A stretch of 64,000 bases of DNA, taken from NCBI GenBank assembly GCA_014860805.1, contig JACZJB010000267.1:1-64000 (forward strand), written 5' to 3'. Positions 7,986 through 14,677 of the stretch are shown in pieces. Each line of letters starts with the position of its first letter. Positions within the stretch are counted from its first letter, which is position 1. This DNA comes from Anaerolineales bacterium (GTDB taxonomy: Bacteria; Chloroflexota; Anaerolineae; Anaerolineales; Villigracilaceae). The position numbers and the translations under genes were made by a program. Below the pieces are notes generated by a model, which saw nothing but the letters and a program-made list of their open reading frames with translations, made no database searches and was not told where the DNA came from.

Positions 7986-8468
7986 TTATTTGGATGACGC
8001 GTTCAGTTCATCTATTACGCTGAGAAAGGTTTCGTTATCGGGGATATCGGAGCGAGATGCGCTGTAGTGAATGTAGCGGATGTGTCCGTTTACATCCACG
8101 ATACAGTTCAATGGCATGCGGCCGAGTTTGAAAAGATTTACTTCCTGCTTATATGTCTTCGCAACAACATGGTCAGGGTCTGGCAGGCCAGTGAATGGAA
8201 TATTTTCCTTTGCCCAATATTTCTTAAAGGATTCCATGCCGTCAGGACCGACAGCTAGAATCTCCACACCGCGAGATGTGAACTCGGCATAGTGATCGCG
8301 CATGCGCGCCAACTGCGCGCGGCAATGCGGTCACATGAAACCGCGCAGAAAGGCAAGCAGAACTGGTTTGCCGCCGCGAAAGCTGGAAAGTCGGATAAGT
8401 TTTTTGTTTACGTCTTCAAGTTCGAAGTCAGGAGCTAGTTCACCGGGGGCTATCAAGAAGGGTTTCAT
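7986..8468 (-). CDS. Peroxiredoxin-like protein with in-frame TGA, candidate selenoprotein
   Basis: Read through the TGA at 8331-8333, this frame gives a 160-residue AhpC/TSA-fold protein. It has the N-terminal pattern APGELAPDFELEDVNKK, then LLAFLRGFM, residue 46 encoded by TGA, then PHCRAQLARMRDHY and the rest of a thioredoxin fold. Relatives in the family have RGxWCPxCR here, so TGA replaces the first Cys and gives a UxxC redox motif. Both halves are in the same frame with no gap. ATG at 8468 overlaps the stop of the upstream hydrolase as ATGA. It likely reduces peroxides. A sequencing error or a true nonsense mutation is the alternative. Confidence 0.8.
8304..8333 (-). promoter_or_regulatory. 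Candidate bacterial SECIS hairpin after the UGA codon
   Basis: On the minus strand, counting U of UGA as 1, GCGCGC (14-19) pairs with GCGCGC (25-30) around the five-base loop AGUUG, with a further short GC pairing below (11-12 with 33-34). The loop begins 16 nt after the UGA, and G is the second loop base. This agrees with the published bacterial consensus of a G in the first two loop positions and a loop roughly 16-37 nt downstream. Folding was done by eye. Confidence 0.6.
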
Positions 8469-9436
8469 CGGTTTTCCAAATAATATATTACTGCATCCAT
8501 AAATTGAATGGGACATTCCTCTTGAGGAACATGTCCGCATTGCGGAATCAATGTAAGTTCTGCGTTCGGGATTTCATTTGAGATGGCTTCAAAATAAAAA
8601 GCGCGAATGAGGCGGTCTTCCTGGCCTGCAACAATAAATACTGGAACATCCAGTTGCGGGAGAAGTGGACGCAGTTCGGGATATGCGGGTGCAAAAGTCA
8701 ATTCATAAAATGCGCGATCCCAATTCTTGATCTTCAACAACTTCAAATATTCCTGCTTTATTTCTGCGGTCAGCTTTGTCGAATCATACCATTCGCGCTG
8801 GATGGTATTCGGCAGAGTTTCTTGATAATCGCGCATCATCAAGGGACCGAGATGCCGCATTTGCGGAGTCCACATCAGCGGCAATGCCCAGGCTGGGAAT
8901 TGCGGGTCTCGTCCCCCGCCGACACCTGGATCCACCAAAATAAGCGACTCCACTCTCTCAGGATATTCCAGCGCAAACGCCACAGACACCCCACCGCCCG
9001 CCGAGTTACCAACCAGCACCGCTTTTTCAACTCCAAACGTATCGAGCAATCCACGCAAGAGTCCCACATTGGCTGTCATGCCATACGGATTTTCCACCCA
9101 ATCTTCTGGCATGGGACGTTCCGTCAAACCAAAAGCAGGACGGTCATAGGCAATGACGTGACCAAGCCGTGAAAAATCATCCATCACTTCACGCCATGAA
9201 AATGTACTGCCGCCAAAGCCGTGCAAAAGAATGAAAGTCGTTTCTCCTGCGCCAGCCTCCTTATAATGGACATTCACATTATTCACTTCAACAAATTTGC
9301 TGTCGGGCTCAATAAATTCCTCCGCCAAAACCAGATCATTCAATTCTGCAACCGGTACAAGGAACGGACCAAGCCCAACTGTCACGCAGGCAAAGATAAA
9401 CGAGATGAGAACCAGCTTTCTCCAATGCTTCAGCAT
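8465..9436 (-). CDS. Membrane-anchored alpha/beta hydrolase
   Basis: 323 residues with an N-terminal transmembrane segment (about 8-27) and an alpha/beta hydrolase fold facing outward. The oxyanion loop is LLHGFGGS (about 70-77), the nucleophile elbow GNSAGG (Ser 145), and the catalytic His lies in PQCGHVPQ near residue 308. The acid is likely the Asp in GQEDRL. It resembles the epoxide hydrolase/haloalkane dehalogenase branch, but the substrate cannot be told. It lies 9 bp downstream of a second hydrolase and overlaps the peroxiredoxin start by ATGA, suggesting one transcript. Confidence 0.88.
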   Translation of the reverse strand: MLKHWRKLVLISFIFACVTVGLGPFLVPVAELNDLVLAEEFIEPDSKFVEVNNVNVHYKEAGAGETTFILLHGFGGSTFSWREVMDDFSRLGHVIAYDRPAFGLTERPMPEDWVENPYGMTANVGLLRGLLDTFGVEKAVLVGNSAGGGVSVAFALEYPERVESLILVDPGVGGGRDPQFPAWALPLMWTPQMRHLGPLMMRDYQETLPNTIQREWYDSTKLTAEIKQEYLKLLKIKNWDRAFYELTFAPAYPELRPLLPQLDVPVFIVAGQEDRLIRAFYFEAISNEIPNAELTLIPQCGHVPQEECPIQFMDAVIYYLENR

Positions 9437-9445
9437 ACGAATAAA

Positions 9446-10207
9446 TTACCGGGATATATCTTTTAAAAATTGGACGGTCGCATCGGCAGTTTGAGCCCAC
9501 TGATCTTCGGGAGAAATTGTCGCTTCGTTGTCACCCGCTTGAAGTCCATATGAAGCGAATTGCGCATGATTGCCTCCCTCGATGGCGATAAATTCCGTAT
9601 CCGCCGGAAGCAAAGCCCGCGACTCATCGATCTTATCGCCAGTGGCAAGACCGTCGTTCGTTCCATAAACAGAGAGCACTTTCATATCCATTAATTTCAG
9701 CGCATCGTTTGCGGGATACGAAGCCCAAAAGACGACACCTTTAATTTCCGCATGGCCCGCCGCATAACTGGATGCCGCCACACCACCAAGGGAATGTCCG
9801 CCGACCACCCAATTTTGAATCTCAGGGTATTGAGTAGTCACACGAGCCGCCGCATTAACATCAAAGAAAGCCAAATTCAATGGCGCTGGAACAACCGCCA
9901 CAAAATATCCCTGCCCCGCGATTAATTTCAACACCGGTGCGTACGCACGATAATCGACGCGGCCACCGGGGTAAAAAATAAAGCCTGTTTCCGGGCGCGG
10001 GTCTTCAGCAGGAAAAAATATCACCCAGCCATTTTCCGCGCTCACATATACCTGCGAGTCAGATTGCATGGTTTGCAATGCAGTCTTTGTGGCAGGTGAC
10101 GCATCGCTCGCCCAAAACACAAACGCAAAGACAGACGAAATTACAAGGACAGCAAAAACTGCCAGCACGATCTTCCAATTTATTTTTTTCAATGTATCAG
10201 TTTCCAT
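9446..10207 (-). CDS. Membrane-anchored alpha/beta hydrolase (dienelactone hydrolase-like)
   Basis: 253 residues. One N-terminal transmembrane helix (about 12-33) is followed by an outside-facing hydrolase domain with FYPGGRVD at the oxyanion loop, nucleophile elbow GGHSLGG (Ser about 139), Asp in YGTNDGL and His in EGGNHAQF. This matches the alpha/beta hydrolase family 5 pattern. The start overlaps the end of the uracil-DNA glycosylase gene by 11 bp, so translation is probably coupled. Substrate is unknown. Confidence 0.88.
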   Translation of the reverse strand: METDTLKKINWKIVLAVFAVLVISSVFAFVFWASDASPATKTALQTMQSDSQVYVSAENGWVIFFPAEDPRPETGFIFYPGGRVDYRAYAPVLKLIAGQGYFVAVVPAPLNLAFFDVNAAARVTTQYPEIQNWVVGGHSLGGVAASSYAAGHAEIKGVVFWASYPANDALKLMDMKVLSVYGTNDGLATGDKIDESRALLPADTEFIAIEGGNHAQFASYGLQAGDNEATISPEDQWAQTADATVQFLKDISR

Positions 10208-10865
10208 TCAAAAATTTTTTAGCTTGCGCCCAAATCTCATAGAACATCTTCGTTGTCAACTTTCCCGTGGAAGTATTCTGCTGACTCGGGTGATAGGAGC
10301 ATAGTACCCAAACTCCATCCGCCAATTGATAGGACGCACCGTGACCGAATTTATATACCGAACCGCGAACTGAGAATATTTTAAGAATCCGCTCAAATGC
10401 GATCCGCCCCAGACACACGATCACCCTCGGTTTAAGAATTTCCAATTCCCTCTCGAGATACGGCTGGCAATGATTCAATTCTTCAGGACTTGGCTTGTTG
10501 TCCGGCGGAGCGCAACGCCCCGACGCGGTAATATACATATCGGTCAGAATGAGACCATCGCTTCGCGACTCCGACGATGCTTGATTCGCAAACCCAGCCC
10601 GGTACAACGCTGGATACAAAAATCCACCCGAAGCATCGCCAGTGAATTGACGTCCTGTGCGGTTCGAGCCATGCGCCCCGGGTGCCAGCCCCACTACCAA
10701 CACGCGCGCATTTGGGTCGCCAAACCCAGGGACAGGCTTCCCCCAATAGTCATGATCCAAATACGCCCTGCGTTTAACTCGCGCCACCTCCTCCCGCCAT
10801 TCAACAAGGCGGGGGCATTTGCGGCAGGCAACAATCTCTTTGTTTAGTTTTTCCAGTTCGGACAT
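10197..10865 (-). CDS. udgB: Uracil-DNA glycosylase, family 5 (UDGb type)
   Basis: Removes uracil and related deaminated bases from DNA as the first step of base excision repair. The 222-residue protein has the family motif GLAPGAHGSNRTGR (59-72) with the Ala/Pro-Gly-Ala-His motif of family 5, and the C-terminal HPSQQNT (192-198). Cysteines at 14, 17, 118 and 133 are placed to hold the 4Fe-4S cluster of family 4/5 enzymes. It is the first gene of a minus-strand run with the two hydrolases and the peroxiredoxin, with no obvious functional link to them. Confidence 0.92.
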   Translation of the reverse strand: MSELEKLNKEIVACRKCPRLVEWREEVARVKRRAYLDHDYWGKPVPGFGDPNARVLVVGLAPGAHGSNRTGRQFTGDASGGFLYPALYRAGFANQASSESRSDGLILTDMYITASGRCAPPDNKPSPEELNHCQPYLERELEILKPRVIVCLGRIAFERILKIFSVRGSVYKFGHGASYQLADGVWVLCSYHPSQQNTSTGKLTTKMFYEIWAQAKKFLNGN

Positions 10866-10873
10866 GCTTTGAT

Positions 10874-10903
10874 TGTATACTGAATTTGTAACTTTTCTCC
10901 CAA
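10874..10903 (-). promoter_or_regulatory. Candidate promoter for the udgB operon
   Basis: On the minus strand TTGGGA (plus 10898-10903) and TATACA (plus 10874-10879) are 18 bp apart and just upstream of the ATG at 10865. It lies in the 66-bp divergent spacer shared with the ECF sigma gene. Confidence 0.45.
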
Positions 10904-10931
10904 ATTTTCATATTATTAAATAGAGACATTC

Positions 10932-11411
10932 ATGCTTAGCTTTGAAGAATTATACATATCATATTCACCAGAAGTGTATCGGTTCGCCAATTGGCTTTCG
11001 GGCAACTCGAACGACGCTGAAGACATTACAGCGGAGACCTTTACCCGGGCCTGGATGAATTTCAATAACATTCGTACCGAAACCCTGAAGGCATATTTGT
11101 TCACCATCGCGCGGAATATCCACCTTGAATCACTGCGTAAAAATCGAGACCATGATGAAATTAAAGAAACACATCCTGATTCTCAACCTGGTCTGGAAAA
11201 GACACTTGAGACAAAAGGCGAGCTTGACCAGATTCGCAGCTCCTTGCTAACCCTGCCCGAGATAGACCGCTCAGCATTTGTTATGCGAGTTCAACACGAT
11301 CTGCCATACGCGGAAATTGCGCGAGTCCTTCAACTATCTGAAGGCACCGTGAAAGTAAAAGTTCATCGAGTACGGAAAATGTTGTTTAGTTCTCAAACAA
11401 AAAGGAGATAA
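10932..11411 (+). CDS. ECF-type sigma factor
   Basis: 159 residues. Region 2 is at about 5-65 (YSPEVYRFANWLSGNSNDAEDITAETFTRAW shows the usual layout) and region 4 at about 95-155, with LPYAEIARVLQLSEGTVKVKVHRVRKML as the helix-turn-helix. It would direct core RNA polymerase to a small regulon, often including its own promoter. The following gene, 1 bp away, is the likely membrane anti-sigma. It is divergent from udgB with a 66-bp spacer. Confidence 0.93.
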   Translation: MLSFEELYISYSPEVYRFANWLSGNSNDAEDITAETFTRAWMNFNNIRTETLKAYLFTIARNIHLESLRKNRDHDEIKETHPDSQPGLEKTLETKGELDQIRSSLLTLPEIDRSAFVMRVQHDLPYAEIARVLQLSEGTVKVKVHRVRKMLFSSQTKRR

Positions 11412-11412
11412 T

Positions 11413-11733
11413 ATGAAAGAAGTCACAAATGATGTCATTATGGATCTTTTACCACTATATCTGGCCGGGGAAGTCAGCGAAGAAACAGCAGCGCTTGTCA
11501 AAAAACATCTTGAGGCTGACCCTGAGTTAGCCGAGACCGCCAAACAAATGGCAAAAGCCGATTCGCTCAACAAAGTGCCCATACCATTTAAAAAGGAGAC
11601 AGCAATGGAAACCTATCAGGAAGCGAAAAAATGGATAACGATCCGCATACTTGGACTCGCTACGCTCGGCACTATTCTTATTATCTTCCTCACAGCATTG
11701 TTCTTGTTTGCGAATAGCACGGCCGGTAGATAA
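11413..11733 (+). CDS. Probable membrane anti-sigma factor without zinc motif
   Basis: 106 residues. The N-terminal 35 residues (VIMDLLPLYLAGEVSEETAALVKKHLEADPE) match the fold-start of zinc-finger anti-sigma domains, but the CxxC that normally follows the His is replaced by DPELAE. A transmembrane helix lies at about 78-100. It follows the sigma gene by 1 bp. By position and topology it should hold the ECF sigma at the membrane; the input signal is unknown. Confidence 0.8.
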   Translation: MKEVTNDVIMDLLPLYLAGEVSEETAALVKKHLEADPELAETAKQMAKADSLNKVPIPFKKETAMETYQEAKKWITIRILGLATLGTILIIFLTALFLFANSTAGR

Positions 11734-11748
11734 ACCGCCAGCAGTTCT

Positions 11749-11821
11749 GTTATTGCGAGCGAAAAAATCTTCAACATCACCAAAGGAACTTGCCTCGGCA
11801 GAAACCGCCGCCCTCGCAACA
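11749..11821. repeat. Degenerate TCATTGCGAG-type intergenic repeat
   Basis: The stretch starts TTATTGCGAGCG and ends GCCCTCGCAACA, so the ends are inverted copies of the TTGCGAG core seen at other places in this window. The interior is not recognisable. No gene is visible here. Confidence 0.45.
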
Positions 11822-11837
11822 CCTGCACCTGCATGCA

Positions 11838-11874
11838 CACCACCCGTGATTTGCTTAGTAAATCACGGGTGGTG
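11838..11874. repeat. Perfect 15-bp palindrome downstream of the sigma/anti-sigma pair
   Basis: Arms CACCACCCGTGATTT (11838-11852) and its exact complement (11860-11874) with a 7-nt loop. It sits between convergent genes (anti-sigma and queA) but has no T tract on either strand. It may be a terminator stem or a small interspersed palindrome. Confidence 0.7.
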
Positions 11875-11895
11875 CTGGGGAGAACACGTGTGACA

Positions 11896-12915
11896 TCAGA
11901 GAATTAACATTGCATCGCCAAAAGAATAAAAGCGATAGCCCTCGTGAATAGCGATATTATAGGTTTCAAGAATCTTCTCGCGCCCTGCAAAGGCACTGAC
12001 CAACATGATCAGCGTGGATTTGGGCAAATGGAAATTCGTGATCATCGCGTCCACGACTTTAAATTGATAACCAGGCAGGATGAAAATGTCTGTCGGGCCG
12101 ACGAACGCAGCTATTCGAGCTTCGAATATTGATTCTCTTCCAGCGGATTCAAGAGTGCGGACAGACGTTGTCCCAACTGCGATCACCCGCCCGCCGGAGT
12201 TTTTCGTGGCATTGATTAAGTCCGCAGTTTCCTGCGGGAGTTCACACCACTCGGTGTGGATCTTGTGCTCTTTGGGGTCATCTTCGGTGACAGGGGCGAA
12301 AGTGTCCAGCCCCACATGCAAAGTAACGTACGCAATCTTCACGCCCTCTTTTTTTAACTCATCCAGCAGTTGCGGCGTGAAATGTAATCCCGCAGTGGGT
12401 GCAGCGGCGGAACCCATTTCCTTTGCAAAGACAGTCTGATAGCGTTCCGGGTCGCTCAATTTTTCATGAATATATGGCGGCAAAGGGATATTCCCCACCT
12501 TGGGAAAATATGGCTCAATAGGCTCAGAAAATTTGATGAGGCGCTCTGAGCCATCGAGGATTTCCATAATCTCAGCTTGCGGGCCATTTTCGACAGTCAC
12601 TTTTTTGCCCATGTGCAGACCCTTGCCGCCCACAAGGGCTTCCCAAGTCAGTTCATCCCGGCGGCGCAAGAGAAGCAATTCCACTTTGCCGCCCGTTTCT
12701 TTTTTAGCAAAGATCCTTGCGGGAATGACTCGCGTCCTGTTGAGGATGAGGAGATCGTTTGGTCGAAGAAACAGGCTGAGGTCACGAAAGATGCGGTGAT
12801 CCATCTGTCCCGAATCACGATGCAAGACCAGCAAGCGGGAAGAATCACGCGGCTCTACAGGAGTCTGCGCAATGGAAGATTCGGGGAGATGATAGTCGAA
12901 GTCAGATGTTTTCAA
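11896..12915 (-). CDS. queA: S-adenosylmethionine:tRNA ribosyltransferase-isomerase
   Basis: Makes epoxyqueuosine in tRNA by moving the ribosyl part of SAM onto preQ1 at position 34. 339 residues, typical length. Family segments seen are FDYHLPESSIAQTPVEPRD at the N-terminus, LNRTRVIPAR, GSAAAPTAGLHFT and HVGLDTFAPV, then GTTSVRTLES. The tgt gene of the same queuosine pathway lies 15 kb away at 27.7-28.8 kb. queA is the last gene of the ruvB-DUF2905-queA run and begins 2 bp after DUF2905. Confidence 0.97.
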   Translation of the reverse strand: MKTSDFDYHLPESSIAQTPVEPRDSSRLLVLHRDSGQMDHRIFRDLSLFLRPNDLLILNRTRVIPARIFAKKETGGKVELLLLRRRDELTWEALVGGKGLHMGKKVTVENGPQAEIMEILDGSERLIKFSEPIEPYFPKVGNIPLPPYIHEKLSDPERYQTVFAKEMGSAAAPTAGLHFTPQLLDELKKEGVKIAYVTLHVGLDTFAPVTEDDPKEHKIHTEWCELPQETADLINATKNSGGRVIAVGTTSVRTLESAGRESIFEARIAAFVGPTDIFILPGYQFKVVDAMITNFHLPKSTLIMLVSAFAGREKILETYNIAIHEGYRFYSFGDAMLIL

Positions 12916-12916
12916 T

Positions 12917-13144
12917 TTATTTTTTCAAAAAACGGGAGATGAGACTAAGCAGAATGGAAAGAATGACCGAAACCAAAATCGAACTTGTGATCGGGAAATA
13001 AAAGCTGCCATTCTCCCCTTCAATGCGGATGTCGCCGGGCAATCTTCCAAGCGGAATACCAAATTTTGCGGCGAGATAAATTCCTCCGCCAACGAGGAAG
13101 ATGATAATTCCGCCAAGCATGAGGTAACGGGCAATGGTTTCCAT
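12917..13144 (-). CDS. DUF2905 family small membrane protein
   Basis: 75 residues with two hydrophobic helices (about 7-25 and 50-70) around the conserved loop FGIPLGRLPGDIRIEG, which is the hallmark of DUF2905 (PF11146). The start METIARYLMLGG at 13144 fits the family better than an upstream ATG at 13153. The family commonly sits next to ruvB and queA, as here. Function is not known. Confidence 0.9.
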   Translation of the reverse strand: METIARYLMLGGIIIFLVGGGIYLAAKFGIPLGRLPGDIRIEGENGSFYFPITSSILVSVILSILLSLISRFLKK

Positions 13145-13157
13145 AAAATACATATTC

Positions 13158-13193
13158 CGTCATTGCAAGGGTGTCAGCCTGAAGCAATGGCAT
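13158..13193. repeat. Partial TCATTGCGAG-type repeat
   Basis: CGTCATTGCAAGG is followed about 10 bp later by GAAGCAATGG, the usual head of the repeat family seen at 25650 and elsewhere. It occupies the 48-bp gap between ruvB and DUF2905. Confidence 0.5.
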
Positions 13194-14218
13194 CACAACA
13201 ATCGCTGCTGGCCTTCCCCGGTGTAGGTGTATCCCAAATGCTCATACGCAGACTTGGTTGCCACACGCCCCTGCGAAGTGCGGTCCAGAAATCCGAGCTG
13301 CAAAAGATACGGCTCAACGACATCCATGATGGTATCCTGCTCTTCGCTGATGGATGCGGCGATGGTATTCAAACCAACAGGTCCGCCGTTATATTTTTCG
13401 ATGATGGTCTTGAGAACGCGGCGGTCGACATCATCCAAGCCGAGTGGATCGACCTGCAACAAGTCCAACGCCTCTTTCGCAACCTTTTGGTTGATCGTTC
13501 CATCCGCACGGACTTGGGCAAAGTCCCGAACACGGCGCAGGAGACGCAGAGCAATACGCGGGGTCCCGCGCGCGCGGCGAGCCATTTCATCAATGCCTGA
13601 TTCGTCCGCGCTGACCCTTAACATGCTCGCAGCACGTTTGACGATGTTCCGCATGGCAGCTATATCGTAATAATCCAGGCGATAGACCGCACCAAAGCGC
13701 GCGCGCAATGGGGCCGTGACCAAAGCCAGCCGCGTGGTCGCGCCAACTACCGTGAACCTGGGCAGCTTCAAACGAATGGAACGCGCCGAAGGCCCTTTAC
13801 CGATGACAATGTCCAATGAAAAATCTTCCATGGCAGGATAGAGCACTTCTTCCACGGCACGACCCAGACGATGGATCTCATCAATGAAGATCACATCTCC
13901 TGCGCGGAGATTGGTGAGGATGGCGGCAAGGTCGCCCGCGCGTTCGATGGCGGGACCCGCCGTCACTTTGACGTTCACGCCCATTTCATTCCCCAGCACG
14001 TGCGCAAGCGTGGTTTTGCCCAAGCCTGGAGGACCATAGAACAAAACATGGTCGAGAGCTTCGCCGCGTCCACGGGCAGCATCGATAAGAATGGATAGAT
14101 TTTCTTTGACTTGATCCTGTCCAATCAGGTCATCCAGCTTTTGTGGACGCAGAGCATTATCCACACGGTCATCGGGTTTGGATTCTGGGTCGAGGGGACG
14201 AGGGGAAGATTTTGCCAT
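13193..14218 (-). CDS. ruvB: Holliday junction branch migration helicase RuvB
   Basis: Hexameric AAA+ motor that drives branch migration with RuvA. With the start at ATG 14218 ([12 protein letters not shown]) it has 341 residues, a normal length. Walker [10 protein letters not shown] lies at about 62-70, Walker [11 protein letters not shown] at about 110-119, sensor 1 [10 protein letters not shown], and an arginine-rich C-terminal winged helix. An ATG at 14260 would add 14 residues that do not fit the family. ruvA and ruvC are not adjacent. The leader upstream carries three c-di-GMP-I aptamers and a terminator. Confidence 0.96.
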   Translation of the reverse strand: MAKSSPRPLDPESKPDDRVDNALRPQKLDDLIGQDQVKENLSILIDAARGRGEALDHVLFYGPPGLGKTTLAHVLGNEMGVNVKVTAGPAIERAGDLAAILTNLRAGDVIFIDEIHRLGRAVEEVLYPAMEDFSLDIVIGKGPSARSIRLKLPRFTVVGATTRLALVTAPLRARFGAVYRLDYYDIAAMRNIVKRAASMLRVSADESGIDEMARRARGTPRIALRLLRRVRDFAQVRADGTINQKVAKEALDLLQVDPLGLDDVDRRVLKTIIEKYNGGPVGLNTIAASISEEQDTIMDVVEPYLLQLGFLDRTSQGRVATKSAYEHLGYTYTGEGQQRLL

Positions 14219-14225
14219 AACGGCG

Positions 14226-14231
14226 ATTATA
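14226..14231 (-). promoter_or_regulatory. Possible -10 box directly upstream of ruvB
   Basis: TATAAT on the minus strand lies 7 bp before the ruvB ATG. No good -35 is seen 16-18 bp further up. If used, the transcript would be leaderless and would bypass the riboswitches. Confidence 0.3.
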
Positions 14232-14264
14232 CCCTGCGGGCACGTGTACCCTGCGGGCACGTGT
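14231..14264. repeat. Two tandem copies of a 17-bp unit
   Basis: ACCCTGCGGGCACGTGT occurs at 14231-14247 and 14248-14264, back to back, followed by a partial look-alike (ATCCTGAAGCA). It sits between the riboswitch terminator and ruvB, so it could be an operator-like repeat. Confidence 0.8.
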
Positions 14265-14332
14265 ATCCTGAAGCAGGAGCATCCTGCAAAGCAAGACCAG
14301 CTTTCAGTTAAGAAAGAGGCGCTTAAATCAAA

Positions 14333-14362
14333 CAGGGATGACCCAGCGTTCGGTCATCCCTG
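14333..14362 (-). terminator. Terminator downstream of the triple aptamer
   Basis: Perfect 11-bp stem, arms CAGGGATGACC (plus 14333-14343) and GGTCATCCCTG (plus 14352-14362), 8-nt loop, followed on the minus strand by TTTGATTT. The arm element ATGACCG (plus 14351-14357) is repeated inside aptamer 3 (plus 14391-14397), which would allow alternative pairing. It is the natural expression platform of the riboswitches. Confidence 0.7.
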
Positions 14363-14378
14363 TAAAAAGATTTGCTCT

Positions 14379-14464
14379 TCGGCAGTCTGGCGGTCATGAT
14401 CACAACATAAAGAGTGATTTTAGATCCATGACTTTGCGTCATCAGGTTTCCCTGATTTTGCGTT
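14379..14464 (-). ncRNA. c-di-GMP-I riboswitch aptamer, third copy
   Basis: Minus strand shows CGCAAA, a stem ATCAGG-GAAA-CCTGAT with the GAAA tetraloop, then GACGCAAAG, TCTAAAA (tetraloop receptor side) and the closing CCAGACTGCCGA. These are the GEMM-I consensus elements in order and spacing. The G of GCAAA, the A of CGCAAAG and the C of GCCGA, which I align with the ligand contacts G20, A47 and C92 of Vibrio Vc2, are all kept. Confidence 0.88.
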
Positions 14465-14552
14465 TCGGCAGTCGGTCGGTCTTGATCAGTGTTTTGCACT
14501 GGTTTTAGACGCTCTGACTTTGCGCCACCGTCTTTTGGCGGCTTTGCTTTTC
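14465..14552 (-). ncRNA. c-di-GMP-I riboswitch aptamer, second copy
   Basis: Minus strand shows AGCAAAGCCG, a hairpin with loop AAAA instead of a GNRA tetraloop, then GGCGCAAAG, GTCTAAAACC, a P3 hairpin CAGTG-CAAAA-CACTG and the closing GACTGCCGA. It keeps the ligand-contact bases but has the weakest tetraloop of the three copies. Confidence 0.85.
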
Positions 14553-14641
14553 TCGGCAACCCTGGCAACCATGGCTCAGTTCAGCTTTAGGTTCAAGGCT
14601 TTGCGCCACCGGGGTTTCCCCGGTTTTGCTCTTTATCGGAG
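14553..14641 (-). ncRNA. c-di-GMP-I riboswitch aptamer, first (5'-most) copy
   Basis: Minus strand shows AGCAAAACCGGG, loop GAAA, CCCGGTGGCGCAAAGCC, then CCTAAAGC (receptor) and GGTTGCCAGGGTTGCCGA. This is the best match to the GEMM-I consensus. It begins within a few bases of the start site predicted from the promoter at 14649-14677. Confidence 0.9.
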
Positions 14642-14648
14642 CACTTTT

Positions 14649-14677
14649 ATTATTGCATTTTTCATTCTTATTTTCAA
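14649..14677 (-). promoter_or_regulatory. Promoter of the riboswitch leader
   Basis: On the minus strand TTGAAA (plus 14672-14677), 17 bp spacer, AATAAT (plus 14649-14654). Transcription would start near 14642, at the first aptamer. The -35 overlaps the stop codon of the upstream membrane-fusion gene, so the leader is its own transcription unit. Confidence 0.65.

Noticed and set aside
7986-8540. Two separate small genes, or a broken peroxiredoxin pseudogene
   Set aside because: Both parts are in the same frame, join exactly at the Cys position, and the rest of the protein shows no decay; a hairpin of SECIS type follows. Recoding fits better, though a read error cannot be excluded.
14465-14552. 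Idea that copies 2 and 3 prefer 3',3'-cGAMP because of a G-to-A change
   Set aside because: After re-aligning to Vc2 numbering from memory, the key base is the G before CAAA, which is G in all three copies. Specificity for c-di-GMP is the simpler reading.
14323-14568. 81-residue open frame over the riboswitch array
   Set aside because: It lies wholly inside the three aptamers and has no binding site; the RNA explanation accounts for the sequence better.
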